Program-made: the position numbers and the translations under genes | From: Bacteroidia bacterium | GTDB lineage: Bacteria; Bacteroidota; Bacteroidia; Flavobacteriales; Flavobacteriaceae | Direction of reading: 5' to 3' | Assembly: GCA_030432635.1 (NCBI GenBank) | Contig: JAUIMB010000020.1 | Location: 1 to 41,001, forward strand | Length of the DNA: 41,001 nucleotides | Part shown: positions 8,143 through 15,309 of the stretch, one piece after another | Position numbering within the stretch: the stretch's first letter is position 1 | How the letters are laid out: every line of letters starts with the position of its first letter | Notes under the pieces: model-generated | Databases searched by the model: none | Told to the model about the DNA's origin: nothing | What the model saw: the letters and a program-made list of their open reading frames with translations, nothing else

Positions 8143-9156
8143 TTATGATTTACTATTTATAATGGTATCCAAGAGTTCTGGAGAAATATTTAAGTTTCCA
8201 ATTTTATCAGCATTTTCAGCTAATTCCCTAAAAGCCAAAGCTATATTATTACTTGGGTCATTGCCATTATTACTGATAGCCATTAGCGTTTTCCAGTCTA
8301 GTTCTTTATAGGGTTTTAATCTAGCATTAAGAACATATTCATTCATATCGGCTTCTTTCTTTTCATTTGTTACCTGAATATCAATTAACTCTTTTTTGTG
8401 TTCTTCTAAAGTAATGTTAGAGGTCATTTCCATTTCTTTAAGTTTCTGCTCATTTTGCTGCTTGACAACATCTGTTTCCATTTTCTTTTCAACAATCTGC
8501 TTTTGCTTTTCTTCAACTGCAATTTCAGTATTTAATTCACTCTCTTTTATCATACGTTCTTGCTCTACAGCAAAGTTTCTTCGCTCGTAGATAGCTTGAT
8601 CAGCTTCCTTTTGTAAAGATTCTCTCATTTGAGCTTCCAAAGCACGAGCCATTTCCGGATTTGGAGAAACCCCAAGTACGTTCACACTTAATATTTCTAA
8701 ACCTAGCATTTGAACAGTCTTTGATTTTTGAATGCTCTCAAATATTTCTGTTTCAATTTCCCCAAGCTTTCTTAAAGCCTCTTTTAAACTTAAGCGCTGC
8801 AAGATAGAGGCACTAGCCGTTTGAGCTTCATTTATGATACGTTGTTGAATCTTTTCGTGGTCATTCTTTAAATACTGCTTTTTCTTATTAACAGTAAAGT
8901 CTAAAGTTTCAGCGAGTTGCTTTGGGTTTTGAATTTTATATGTCACTTGCCCTTGCAATGTAACTTCTTGATAGTCTTTTGTAGTTTCATTAAATACAAA
9001 TTGAAAATCGTTACTCTGTACAGGAATAGAAACAATAGATGAATTTGGAGAAAAATAGAAGAATGATAAACCTCTTCCTTCCTTCTTAATCTTACCTCCT
9101 TTATAATGAATCACATAGTTCATTGAATCGAATTTGATATAATTTATTCCTAACAT
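8143..9156 (-). CDS. SPFH/band-7 (prohibitin-like) domain protein
   Basis: A 337-residue protein with a band-7 domain over roughly residues 25-200 (VTYKIQNPKQLAETLDF, LSVNVLGVSPNPEMARALEAQMRE) followed by a long charged coiled coil (about 185-280, rich in E, K and Q). There is no N-terminal membrane helix, unlike most SPFH proteins, so it may assemble in the cytoplasm. Band-7 proteins form ring or cage scaffolds. First gene of the five-gene operon, behind its own promoter (9197-9227) and palindromic sites (9181-9199, 9231-9257). Band-7 genes recur beside RtcB and NAD-linked genes in other bacteria, as I recall, which fits this island. Confidence 0.87.
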   Translation of the reverse strand: MLGINYIKFDSMNYVIHYKGGKIKKEGRGLSFFYFSPNSSIVSIPVQSNDFQFVFNETTKDYQEVTLQGQVTYKIQNPKQLAETLDFTVNKKKQYLKNDHEKIQQRIINEAQTASASILQRLSLKEALRKLGEIETEIFESIQKSKTVQMLGLEILSVNVLGVSPNPEMARALEAQMRESLQKEADQAIYERRNFAVEQERMIKESELNTEIAVEEKQKQIVEKKMETDVVKQQNEQKLKEMEMTSNITLEEHKKELIDIQVTNEKKEADMNEYVLNARLKPYKELDWKTLMAISNNGNDPSNNIALAFRELAENADKIGNLNISPELLDTIINSKS

Positions 9157-9180
9157 AACCTTGGGTTTTAAATTATTAAT

Positions 9181-9199
9181 TTGCGTAATTATAACACAA
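9181..9199. promoter_or_regulatory. Imperfect operator-like palindrome overlapping the SPFH -7 box
   Basis: TTGCGT at 9181-9186 faces ACACAA at 9194-9199, one base off a perfect inverted repeat. It overlaps the start-proximal side of the SPFH operon promoter, where a bound repressor would block polymerase. The TTGCGTA half-site recurs at the other candidate NrtR sites. Confidence 0.45.
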
Positions 9200-9227
9200 A
9201 TATAGATTGAGAAAATAAATTCACCAA
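9197..9227 (-). promoter_or_regulatory. Promoter of the SPFH-NAD kinase-like operon
   Basis: On the minus strand TTG (9227-9225) and TATATTTG (9204-9197) are separated by 20 bases, a very good match to the flavobacterial consensus. It lies 41 bases upstream of the SPFH ATG, between the two candidate operators. Confidence 0.65.
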
Positions 9228-9230
9228 AAT

Positions 9231-9257
9231 TATTTTGCGTTTTTTTTACGCAAAATA
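9231..9257. promoter_or_regulatory. Perfect 10-bp palindrome, candidate NrtR operator
   Basis: TATTTTGCGT (9231-9240) and ACGCAAAATA (9248-9257) are perfect inverted repeats around seven T residues. The site abuts the -33 box of the SPFH operon promoter. It could form a hairpin at the end of the nrtR message, but no T-run follows it on either strand, so an operator is the better reading. Confidence 0.6.
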
Positions 9258-9281
9258 TCTAATGTTTTGATTATGAACGAA

Positions 9282-9959
9282 TTATATTTCGAAAATTATT
9301 CCTTCCTTTTTAAGTTGGAAGTAGCGCTTTTGATTAAACTGAAATAAAATAGCTGGTCTTCCTGAACCTTTTGATACTTTTTCATCTAGCTCGTCTAGTA
9401 CATTTAGACCTATTATTTTCTTTCTAAAATTGCGCCTATCAATATCTCTTCCTAGTAGAGTAGTATACAGCTTTTCTAAATCGGAAAATGGGAACTTTTT
9501 ATCTAGCAATTCAAAACCTATAGGTTCGTAAGTAATCTTGCCTTGTAAACGTTCTATTGCTATTTTAAGAATCGCTTTATGATCAAAAGCTAGTTGAGGT
9601 AAGTCTTTAATATTAAACCAAGCCACTTCTTCTGCATCGGTAGAAGCAGAGATTTTGAATGTATTGGGTCTAACCAAACCAAAATAAGCTACAGATACAA
9701 CTCTTCCTCTAGGGTCCCTCGAGGGTTTTCCAAAAGTGTACAACTGCTCAAGATAGCTTATTTTTACCCCTGTTTCTTCATGTAGTTCCCTTTCTACAGC
9801 ATTTTCTAAAGATTCGTAATCTTTAACAAATCCACCTGGAATTGCCCATTTACCTTTAAAAGGGTCATACTTTCGTTTAATCAGTAATACTGATATTTCT
9901 CCTTCTTCGTAACCGAATACAACAGCATCAACTGAAAGTTTTATAGATTGCTTACTCAT
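9282..9959 (-). CDS. nrtR: NrtR-type regulator: Nudix domain fused to winged helix
   Basis: N-terminal Nudix hydrolase domain with an intact Nudix box at residues 43-65 (G-x5-E-x7-RELHEETGV) and a C-terminal winged-helix region (about 150-225, KLYTTLLGRDIDRRNFRKKI). This is the architecture of NrtR, the transcription factor that senses ADP-ribose and controls NAD metabolism genes. Because the Nudix box is complete, hydrolysis of an ADP-ribose-type ligand is possible, although many NrtR proteins use the domain only for sensing. It lies directly upstream of the SPFH operon, and palindromes next to its own start codon and before that operon are its likely targets. The ligand and operator are inferred. 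Confidence 0.85.
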   Translation of the reverse strand: MSKQSIKLSVDAVVFGYEEGEISVLLIKRKYDPFKGKWAIPGGFVKDYESLENAVERELHEETGVKISYLEQLYTFGKPSRDPRGRVVSVAYFGLVRPNTFKISASTDAEEVAWFNIKDLPQLAFDHKAILKIAIERLQGKITYEPIGFELLDKKFPFSDLEKLYTTLLGRDIDRRNFRKKIIGLNVLDELDEKVSKGSGRPAILFQFNQKRYFQLKKEGIIFEI

Positions 9960-9960
9960 A

Positions 9961-9983
9961 TGCGTATTTTATACGCAAAAATA
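9961..9983 (-). promoter_or_regulatory. nrtR promoter -7 box overlapped by a perfect palindrome
   Basis: TGCGTAT (9961-9967) and ATACGCA (9971-9977) form a perfect inverted repeat around TTT, starting one base upstream of the nrtR ATG. On the minus strand TATTTTTG (9983-9976) matches TAnnTTTG and overlaps the outer half-site. This is the classic position for autorepression. No convincing TTG -33 element is seen. Confidence 0.55.
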
Positions 9984-10059
9984 ATTATTTTGTTTAATTA
10001 AAAGGGTTAATCTTGTAAAGCAATTATTTTGTGTAGTAAGCTTTGGTTTTAAAATTAGC

Positions 10060-10130
10060 AGGAATAGCAAGATTCGAACTCGCATCTTCGGGATCGTAAC
10101 CCAATGTTTTATCCATTAAACTATACTCCT
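10060..10130 (-). tRNA. tRNA-Arg(ACG), last gene of the tRNA array
   Basis: Full cloverleaf: acceptor AGGAGTA/TATTCCT (one G-T pair), U8 A9, D-stem GTTT/AAAC, anticodon stem TTGGG/CCCGA with loop TTACGAT giving anticodon ACG, and T-arm GCGAG/CTTGC with loop TTCGAAT. Position 73 is G. Only the first C of CCA is encoded. ACG needs adenosine-to-inosine editing by TadA to read all its codons. Confidence 0.88.
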
Positions 10131-10136
10131 AAACTG

Positions 10137-10209
10137 TGGAACAAACAGGAATCAGACCTGTATCTTCGGATTTTCAGTCCGTCGCATTGACCAACTTTGC
10201 TATTGTTCC
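10137..10209 (-). tRNA. tRNA-Phe(GAA)
   Basis: Acceptor GGAACAA/TTGTTCC is perfect, U8 A9 present, D-stem GCA/TGC, anticodon loop CTGAAAA gives GAA, T-loop CTGATTC-like and not fully canonical. The first pair of the anticodon stem is A-A, a mismatch. Discriminator A73 is followed by C only. It lies seven bases upstream of the tRNA-Arg gene. Confidence 0.88.
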
Positions 10210-10215
10210 TTTTAG

Positions 10216-10287
10216 GGTGACTTCGGGATTCGAACCCTGTTCTTCTCATTCACAGTGAGATGTTTTACCAAATAAACTAAAGACACC
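10216..10287 (-). tRNA. tRNA-His(GTG) with G-1
   Basis: Anticodon arm TCTCA/TGAGA with loop CTGTGAA gives GTG. Setting the first G as G-1 pairs it with C73, the known identity pair for histidine, and leaves U8 A9 in place; the acceptor then has one T-T mismatch. The T-stem is weak: four pairs with a bulged A. This is a slightly degraded but recognisable histidine tRNA. Confidence 0.82.
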
Positions 10288-10295
10288 ATATGTTG

Positions 10296-10368
10296 TAAAC
10301 TCGATAGGACTCGAACCTATACCTCAGGAGTCAAATTCCTGTATGCTCACCATTTACATCACGAGTCT
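10296..10368 (-). tRNA. tRNA-Gln(TTG)
   Basis: Acceptor AGACTCG/CGAGTTT (one G-T pair), D-stem ATGT/GCAT, anticodon stem CAGGA/TCCTG with loop ATTTGAC giving TTG, T-stem ATAGG/CCTAT with loop TTCGAGT. A73 is followed by C. It lies a few bases upstream of tRNA-His. Confidence 0.88.
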
Positions 10369-10371
10369 ATG

Positions 10372-10445
10372 TACTCCACCTTGGATTCGAACCAAGACTA
10401 CACGAGGCTTACACCCGATGCCTCTTCCAGTTGGGCTATTGGAGC
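10372..10445 (-). tRNA. tRNA-like gene with abnormal anticodon loop, identity unresolved
   Basis: Acceptor GCTCCAA/GTGGAGT (six of seven pairs), U8 A9, D-stem GCC/GGC and a perfect T-arm CTTGG/CCAAG with loop TTCGAAT mark it as a tRNA slot. The anticodon arm is poor: the best stem TCGGG/CTCGT leaves loop TGTAAGC, which has G instead of the universal U33 and would read TAA. An alternative eight-base loop would read GTA, but a normal tRNA-Tyr is already in the array. It may be a pseudogene or a specialised tRNA. Confidence 0.65.
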
Positions 10446-10449
10446 ATAG

Positions 10450-10523
10450 TATGGGGAGAGAGACTCGAACTCTCAAAATCCTGATTCTAAGTCAGGCGTG
10501 TTTGCCAATTTCACCATCCCCAC
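10450..10523 (-). tRNA. tRNA-Leu(TAG) lacking the long variable arm
   Basis: Acceptor GTGGGGA/TCCCCAT, anticodon stem CCTGA/TCAGG with loop CTTAGAA giving TAG (leucine), T-arm GAGAG/CTCTC with loop TTCGAGT. Only five bases (ATTTT) lie between the anticodon stem and the T-stem, whereas bacterial leucine tRNAs normally have a long variable arm of ten or more. A73 fits leucine. The anticodon is clear; the missing arm is the anomaly. Confidence 0.82.
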
Positions 10524-10535
10524 ATTTATTAATCG

Positions 10536-10607
10536 TATTCCGTAGGGAAATCGAACCCCTAATTCCACATAGAAAGTGTGGCGTCTTAACCATTTGACCA
10601 ACGGAAC
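10536..10607 (-). tRNA. tRNA-Glu(TTC)
   Basis: Acceptor GTTCCGT/ACGGAAT, D-stem GTC/GAC, anticodon stem CCACA/TGTGG with loop CTTTCTA giving TTC, T-stem AGGGG/TCCCT with loop TTCGATT. A73 is followed by C. All stems are well formed. Confidence 0.9.
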
Positions 10608-10613
10608 ATTTCG

Positions 10614-10685
10614 TCTGAGAAGCAGGATTCGAACCTGCGACCTCTCGCTTCCAAAGCGAACAAACAACCACCGTTATCTTCCCAG
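10614..10685 (-). tRNA. tRNA-Pro(TGG), divergent second copy
   Basis: Acceptor CTGGGAA/TTCTCAG, anticodon loop TTTGGAA giving TGG, T-arm GCAGG/CCTGC with loop TTCGAAT. It shares most of its sequence with the better preserved proline gene at 11198-11270 but has an altered acceptor, D-arm and a T-G pair at the top of the anticodon stem. It looks like a diverging duplicate. Confidence 0.84.
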
Positions 10686-10691
10686 AGAAAG

Positions 10692-10754
10692 TACCACACG
10701 GTTACGGATTATAACCTATAGCTATTCGAGAGACAGTCGAATAACTATTGTGGT
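10692..10754 (-). tRNA. D-armless tRNA-Asp(GTC)-like gene
   Basis: It fills an array slot between tRNA-Pro and tRNA-Tyr with the usual five to six base spacers. Reading 5' to 3': acceptor ACCACAA/GTGTGGT (six of seven pairs), U8 A9, then only four bases (GTTA) where the D-arm should be, an anticodon stem TTCGA/TCGAA with loop CTGTCTC (U33, anticodon GTC), an eight-base variable segment, and a perfect T-stem GGTTA/TAACC whose loop TAATCCG lacks the TTCRA consensus. Position 73 is A, followed by C as in its neighbours. The anticodon stem can extend to 12 pairs (10718-10729 with 10737-10748). It is 63 bases in all. Loss of the D-loop and of the T-loop bases that dock with it go together. Confidence 0.6.
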
Positions 10755-10759
10755 ACAAG

Positions 10760-10842
10760 TGGAAGTGGTAGGACTCGAACCTACAAGCTCCGAAGAGACC
10801 AGATTTACAGTCTAGCGAGTCAACCAATTGCTCAACACTTCC
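10760..10842 (-). tRNA. tRNA-Tyr(GTA)
   Basis: Acceptor GGAAGTG/CACTTCC is perfect, anticodon stem CTAGA/TCTGG with loop CTGTAAA gives GTA, a long variable arm of the TCTC-TTCG-GAGC type is present as expected for bacterial tyrosine tRNA, and the T-arm GTAGG/CCTAC has loop TTCGAGT. A73 is followed by C. Confidence 0.9.
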
Positions 10843-10845
10843 TAT

Positions 10846-10931
10846 TGAGACAAGGATGAGATTGCTGCGCCTTCTCATCAAATCAAAAAGTGGATCATTG
10901 CAGTTTCAAACAAGTTTGATACTACCTAATC
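10846..10931 (-). pseudogene. Decayed or aberrant tRNA-Cys-like slot
   Basis: The 3' end (10844-10863) is a 20-base exact copy of the 3' end of the intact tRNA-Cys at 10932-10951. A 5' segment GATTAGG (10931-10925) pairs with the copied CCTTGTC at six of seven positions and is followed by TA at positions 8-9. The T-stem GATGAG/CTCATC (plus strand 10855-10860 and 10874-10879) is kept but its loop is 13 bases. I find no acceptable anticodon arm. A TCAAAC/GTTTGA inverted repeat lies at 10906-10919. Confidence 0.5.
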
Positions 10932-10935
10932 ATTG

Positions 10936-11008
10936 AGACAAGGATGAGATTCGAACTCATAAATGACGGATTTGCAATCCGTAGCCTTAACCATTCAGCC
11001 ACCTTGTC
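10936..11008 (-). tRNA. tRNA-Cys(GCA)
   Basis: Acceptor GACAAGG/CCTTGTC is perfect with the cysteine identity base U73; anticodon stem ACGGA/TCCGT with loop TTGCAAA gives GCA; T-arm ATGAG/CTCAT has loop TTCGAAT. Its 3' end is duplicated in the decayed slot downstream. Confidence 0.92.
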
Positions 11009-11019
11009 TTTCTTTATTG

Positions 11020-11106
11020 CGGAGAGCAAAGGAATCGAACCTTCACCACTTTTACATGGACTTGATTAGCAGTCAAGCGTAACAAACCAGTATTTACCTA
11101 CTCTCC
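11020..11106 (-). tRNA. tRNA-Ser(GCT)
   Basis: Acceptor GGAGAGT/GCTCTCC (one T-G pair), anticodon stem CTTGA/TCAAG with loop CTGCTAA giving GCT, a long variable arm as expected for serine, T-arm GAAGG/CCTTT-like with loop TTCGATT, and discriminator G73, all consistent with serine. Confidence 0.9.
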
Positions 11107-11114
11107 ATTATTTT

Positions 11115-11190
11115 GTTTGAGAGACAGGATTGACTTTGTCTTTCCTATCTGAACTCATTGAAAATCAAATTCAAGTAAACTTGATTTAAT
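11115..11190 (-). pseudogene. Decayed tRNA-Pro-like slot
   Basis: The 3' portion resembles the end of the proline tRNA (TTTGAGAGACAGGATT on the plus strand at 11117-11132 compared with TCTGAGAGGCAGGATT in tRNA-Pro). A stem AGACAGGA/TCCTATCT (11122-11129 and 11143-11150) is kept but closes a 13-base loop, the same size as in the other decayed slot. A TCAAGT/ACTTGA inverted repeat follows at 11171-11184. No matching 5' acceptor strand or anticodon arm is evident. Confidence 0.45.
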
Positions 11191-11197
11191 TCTTTCG

Positions 11198-11270
11198 TCT
11201 GAGAGGCAGGATTCGAACCTGCAACCTCTCGCTTCCAAAGCGAGTAAACCAACCATCGTTATCCTCTCAG
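11198..11270 (-). tRNA. tRNA-Pro(TGG)
   Basis: Acceptor CTGAGAG/CTCTCAG, anticodon stem CTCGC/GCGAG with loop TTTGGAA giving TGG, T-arm GCAGG/CCTGC with loop TTCGAAT, A73 followed by C. It is the better preserved of the two proline copies in the array. Confidence 0.9.
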
Positions 11271-11275
11271 TCTTG

Positions 11276-11362
11276 CGGAAGGAGTGGGAGTCGAACCCAC
11301 ACGAGTCTTTATCTCCGAACACTTTTCAAGAGTGTGGCCACCGCCCATTGGCTTGTCCTTCC
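11276..11362 (-). tRNA. tRNA-Ser(TGA), first gene of the tRNA array
   Basis: Acceptor GGAAGGA/TCCTTCC is perfect, anticodon stem ACACT/AGTGT with loop CTTGAAA gives TGA, a long variable arm is present, T-arm GTGGG/CCCAC has loop TTCGACT, and G73 fits serine. Only 13 bases separate its 5' end from the terminator at 11376-11404, so the array has no room for a promoter of its own unless it lies upstream of that terminator. Confidence 0.92.
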
Positions 11363-11375
11363 AAATTCAAATCAT

Positions 11376-11404
11376 AAAAAAAGCACCTCGTTTTGGGAGG
11401 TGCT
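11376..11404 (-). terminator. Intrinsic terminator of leader unit A, directly before the tRNA array
   Basis: On the minus strand AGCACCTC (11404-11397) pairs with GAGGTGCT (11389-11382) around a seven-base loop and is followed by seven T residues. It sits immediately upstream of the first tRNA, where a terminator would normally silence the array; read-through or antitermination is therefore implied. Confidence 0.8.
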
Positions 11405-11586
11405 CTACTTTATATTGTGTCATATTAAATCAATTCACAACATAAGTGTTCTCCCGAAATCGCTGCATATTTTGCTTATAACTATAAAACAGCTCTAAGC
11501 ACTTCGGCGAGCGAAGACACAAACTAAATGATAAACTATGTTGTAGATGGGATGTCATTGTTCTTTAATTATTTATTGTTTATTGA
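11376..11586 (-). ncRNA. Leader RNA / small RNA unit A upstream of the tRNA array
   Basis: A transcript of about 210 bases is bounded by a promoter (11592-11622) and an intrinsic terminator (11376-11404), with no plausible reading frame. It is strongly foldable: an outer stem ACAACATA/TATGTTGT (11437-11444 with 11537-11544), an inner GTGT/ACAC pair (11446-11449 with 11517-11520) and a hairpin CTTCG/CGAAG (11502-11506 with 11512-11516). A copy of the terminator arm, with one change, occurs at 11498-11505, allowing an alternative fold. Unit B at 17513-17722 has the same size and a related promoter. Confidence 0.6.
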
Positions 11587-11591
11587 CATTG

Positions 11592-11622
11592 CAAATATGA
11601 AACCATTTTTTGAAACACACAA
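11592..11622 (-). promoter_or_regulatory. Promoter of leader unit A
   Basis: On the minus strand TTG (11622-11620) precedes CATATTTG (11599-11592) by 20 bases, one base away from the TAnnTTTG consensus. It aligns with the unit B promoter, including a shared TTTTCAAAAA-like spacer segment. Confidence 0.5.
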
Positions 11623-11640
11623 GAAAAATTTCAATTTAAT

Positions 11641-11657
11641 TAATTGATTATCAATTA
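11641..11657. promoter_or_regulatory. 17-bp palindrome upstream of leader unit A
   Basis: TAATTGATTATCAATTA is a perfect palindrome around a central T. The core ATTGATTATCAAT recurs at 17781-17793 at a similar place before leader unit B, within a conserved segment that continues as TTATGTT and GCAATA. A shared operator is the simplest reading. Confidence 0.5.
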
Positions 11658-11805
11658 CTTATGTTGTTTTAGGCAATAGAATTCCTGTCCGTATATCTAC
11701 GGATATTGAACATTTTATACAACAGTCTGTCTCCCAATTGTTTTCAGTTTCAATTTTCTATGTTACCTTTTTCTAGCTTCTAAACATTATTTTAAAAATT
11801 TCCAT

Positions 11806-11834
11806 AAAAAAAGCGCCCAATTTTACTTGGACGC
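11806..11834 (-). terminator. Intrinsic terminator of leader unit C
   Basis: On the minus strand GCGTCCAA (11834-11827) pairs with TTGGGCGC (11820-11813), with one T-G pair, followed by seven T residues. It is close in sequence to the unit D terminator at 17913-17949. Confidence 0.75.
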
Positions 11835-11985
11835 CTAAAAATTTATAATGATTTATGGTCAATAATTGCTGCTAATTACTTCTAAAAACCACATAGCGTC
11901 CTAATCGCTCACTATATTCTGAACGAAAAATAGCGAGGCACGGCTCTGCTTGTTGACTTATATGTAATCTTTGTAATATCATCTG
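11806..11985 (-). ncRNA. Leader RNA / small RNA unit C, downstream of the nucleotidyltransferases
   Basis: About 180 bases lie between CATATTTG (11998-11991), identical to the unit A -7 box, and the terminator at 11806-11834. No TTG is found at the right distance, so it may instead be the 3' untranslated region of the repair operon. It holds a stem of eight pairs (11908-11915 with 11930-11937) and a GGACGC element (11901-11896) complementary to the first arm of the terminator. Confidence 0.45.
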
Positions 11986-12013
11986 CTTTGCAAATATGAG
12001 ACTTTTTTTCAAA

Positions 12014-13074
12014 TTAATTCTTTTCCTTATAAAAGCACTTTCTAGTATGTATTAATAAATCGTTTATTTTAACTAAGTCTGGTCTTTCAGGCAAATTAGA
12101 AGCAGCATACAATGCTTCTAACTCTAATTTTCGTTCTTCAGCCCAAGCTACCAACTCGTCGTACTCAAACTTACCATTCTTTACATCTAGTAGAAATTCC
12201 CTATCAGAACGTCTTACATTAATTGTATTTTCTAAAGCTATTTCCTTTGCCATATGCAATAGCCTAAACGTATGCATCATGTTTTTGGAATCGTAATTTT
12301 TACCATGAGATACGGTTGTTCTATAGCGTTCTTCATTACGTTTTTCAACCCAATCCCAATATTCTTTATACTTTTTACAATATGTTGAATAACCATCTTT
12401 GTTAAAGAATAACATACCTATAGCTTCTTCACCCTTCGGTATAGAACTTAGAGCAACATCATTAGCTCTATTATTCTTTATGATACCTTTATAAGGAATC
12501 TCTAAACTATGATATAGATTATTACAGTCTTTAAGATGCGAAATATTAGCTATCCCACAATTTTCTTGTTTTATATTTTTAATTTCCAAGAAAGTGCGCA
12601 AAGGCATTGCTTTTCCACTTTGGTACACCAAACAAAAATCTAAAACTGACTTACGTTCTTTTTCAACAGGGTTTACAATTTTCTTTTCTAAACCTCTTGC
12701 TTTTTTGATTTGAGCATAAGCATAATTAGCGAATGACTTTTCACATTGTTTAGACAAAAAATTATCTAACTTTATGTCATCGAATATAGGGTGCTTATAA
12801 AGTATACACTCATCAGGAACATTCAATAATTCTAAGATATTGGGATTATTTTTTGAACAAAGTTCTATAAACTTTCGCAGTTCATAATAAACAATGTCAT
12901 TAGATTCATTATTGATTTGACCAATATAATCCAACCCATAAAATTGTGCTTTAGGAAGAATGAACACACCTCTTATATCTGTATCTGATGTAGGTGTGTC
13001 CAATCCATAAGCTCTACTTCCACTTATACATTCAAAAATGATATGCCCTGATGCTTTTAATGCTTCTATTGTCA

Positions 13075-13078
<4 letters not shown>
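12014..13078 (-). CDS. Predicted nucleotidyltransferase, COG3541 type (second copy)
   Basis: The N-terminus carries a polymerase-beta type active site: GSRAYGLDTPTSDTDIRG at residues 20-37, with the metal-binding aspartates at 32 and 34. A long helical C-terminal part follows, with HGKNYDSKNMMHTFRLLHMAKE near 260-285 as in this family (about 250-360 residues in length). Such enzymes are predicted to transfer nucleotides to RNA or protein; their substrates are largely unknown. It begins inside the first nucleotidyltransferase gene by an ATGA overlap. The two proteins differ in length and sequence, so they are not a simple duplication. The rtcB context favours RNA-end modification (inference). 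Confidence 0.87.
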
Positions 13079-15211
<2,133 letters not shown>

Positions 15212-15218
15212 TCATTAA

Positions 15219-15247
15219 GCTCCACCAGCGTCCTTGTCTGGCGGAGC
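15219..15247 (-). promoter_or_regulatory. GC-rich hairpin in the rtcB leader
   Basis: On the minus strand GCTCCGCCAG (15247-15238) pairs with CTGGTGGAGC (15228-15219) over ten positions with one wobble and a nine-base loop, starting 19 bases before the rtcB ATG. It stands out against AT-rich surroundings. No T-run follows, so it is not a terminator; a translation-control or RNA-processing element is more likely. Confidence 0.5.
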
Positions 15248-15253
15248 ACTACT

Positions 15254-15280
15254 TAAAAGTCTGATTCCAAAAGACTTTTA
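15254..15280 (-). promoter_or_regulatory. Second hairpin in the rtcB leader
   Basis: TAAAAGTCT (15254-15262) and AGACTTTTA (15272-15280) are perfect nine-base inverted repeats with a nine-base loop. The hairpin stands just upstream of the GC-rich one. Together they form a structured leader specific to rtcB within the operon. Confidence 0.45.
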
Positions 15281-15309
15281 TTAACCACTATGCAAATGTT
15301 TTACGGTAT

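Larger units (their letters stand above)
11363..12013. other. Gene-free stretch holding leader units C and A
   Basis: This 651-base stretch between the tRNA array and the nucleotidyltransferase genes has no credible coding sequence. It holds two tandem terminator-ended units on the minus strand (C at 11806-11985, A at 11376-11586). Its middle part (about 11608-11834) is related in sequence and order to about 17748-17946, so the whole cassette seems duplicated. Confidence 0.6.

Noticed and set aside
9231-9257. Terminator of nrtR
   Set aside because: The hairpin is AT-rich and no T-run follows its arm; it abuts the -33 box of the next promoter, so an operator is the better explanation.
10343-10815. 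Several reading frames of 64-84 codons over the tRNA array, on both strands
   Set aside because: They run across consecutive tRNA genes and translate tRNA arms into recurring peptide patterns; none resembles a protein family.
11376-11985. T-box riboswitch controlling the tRNA array
   Set aside because: No T-box consensus or specifier loop is visible, and T-boxes are not typical of Bacteroidota. Only the terminator/alternative-fold layout is similar.
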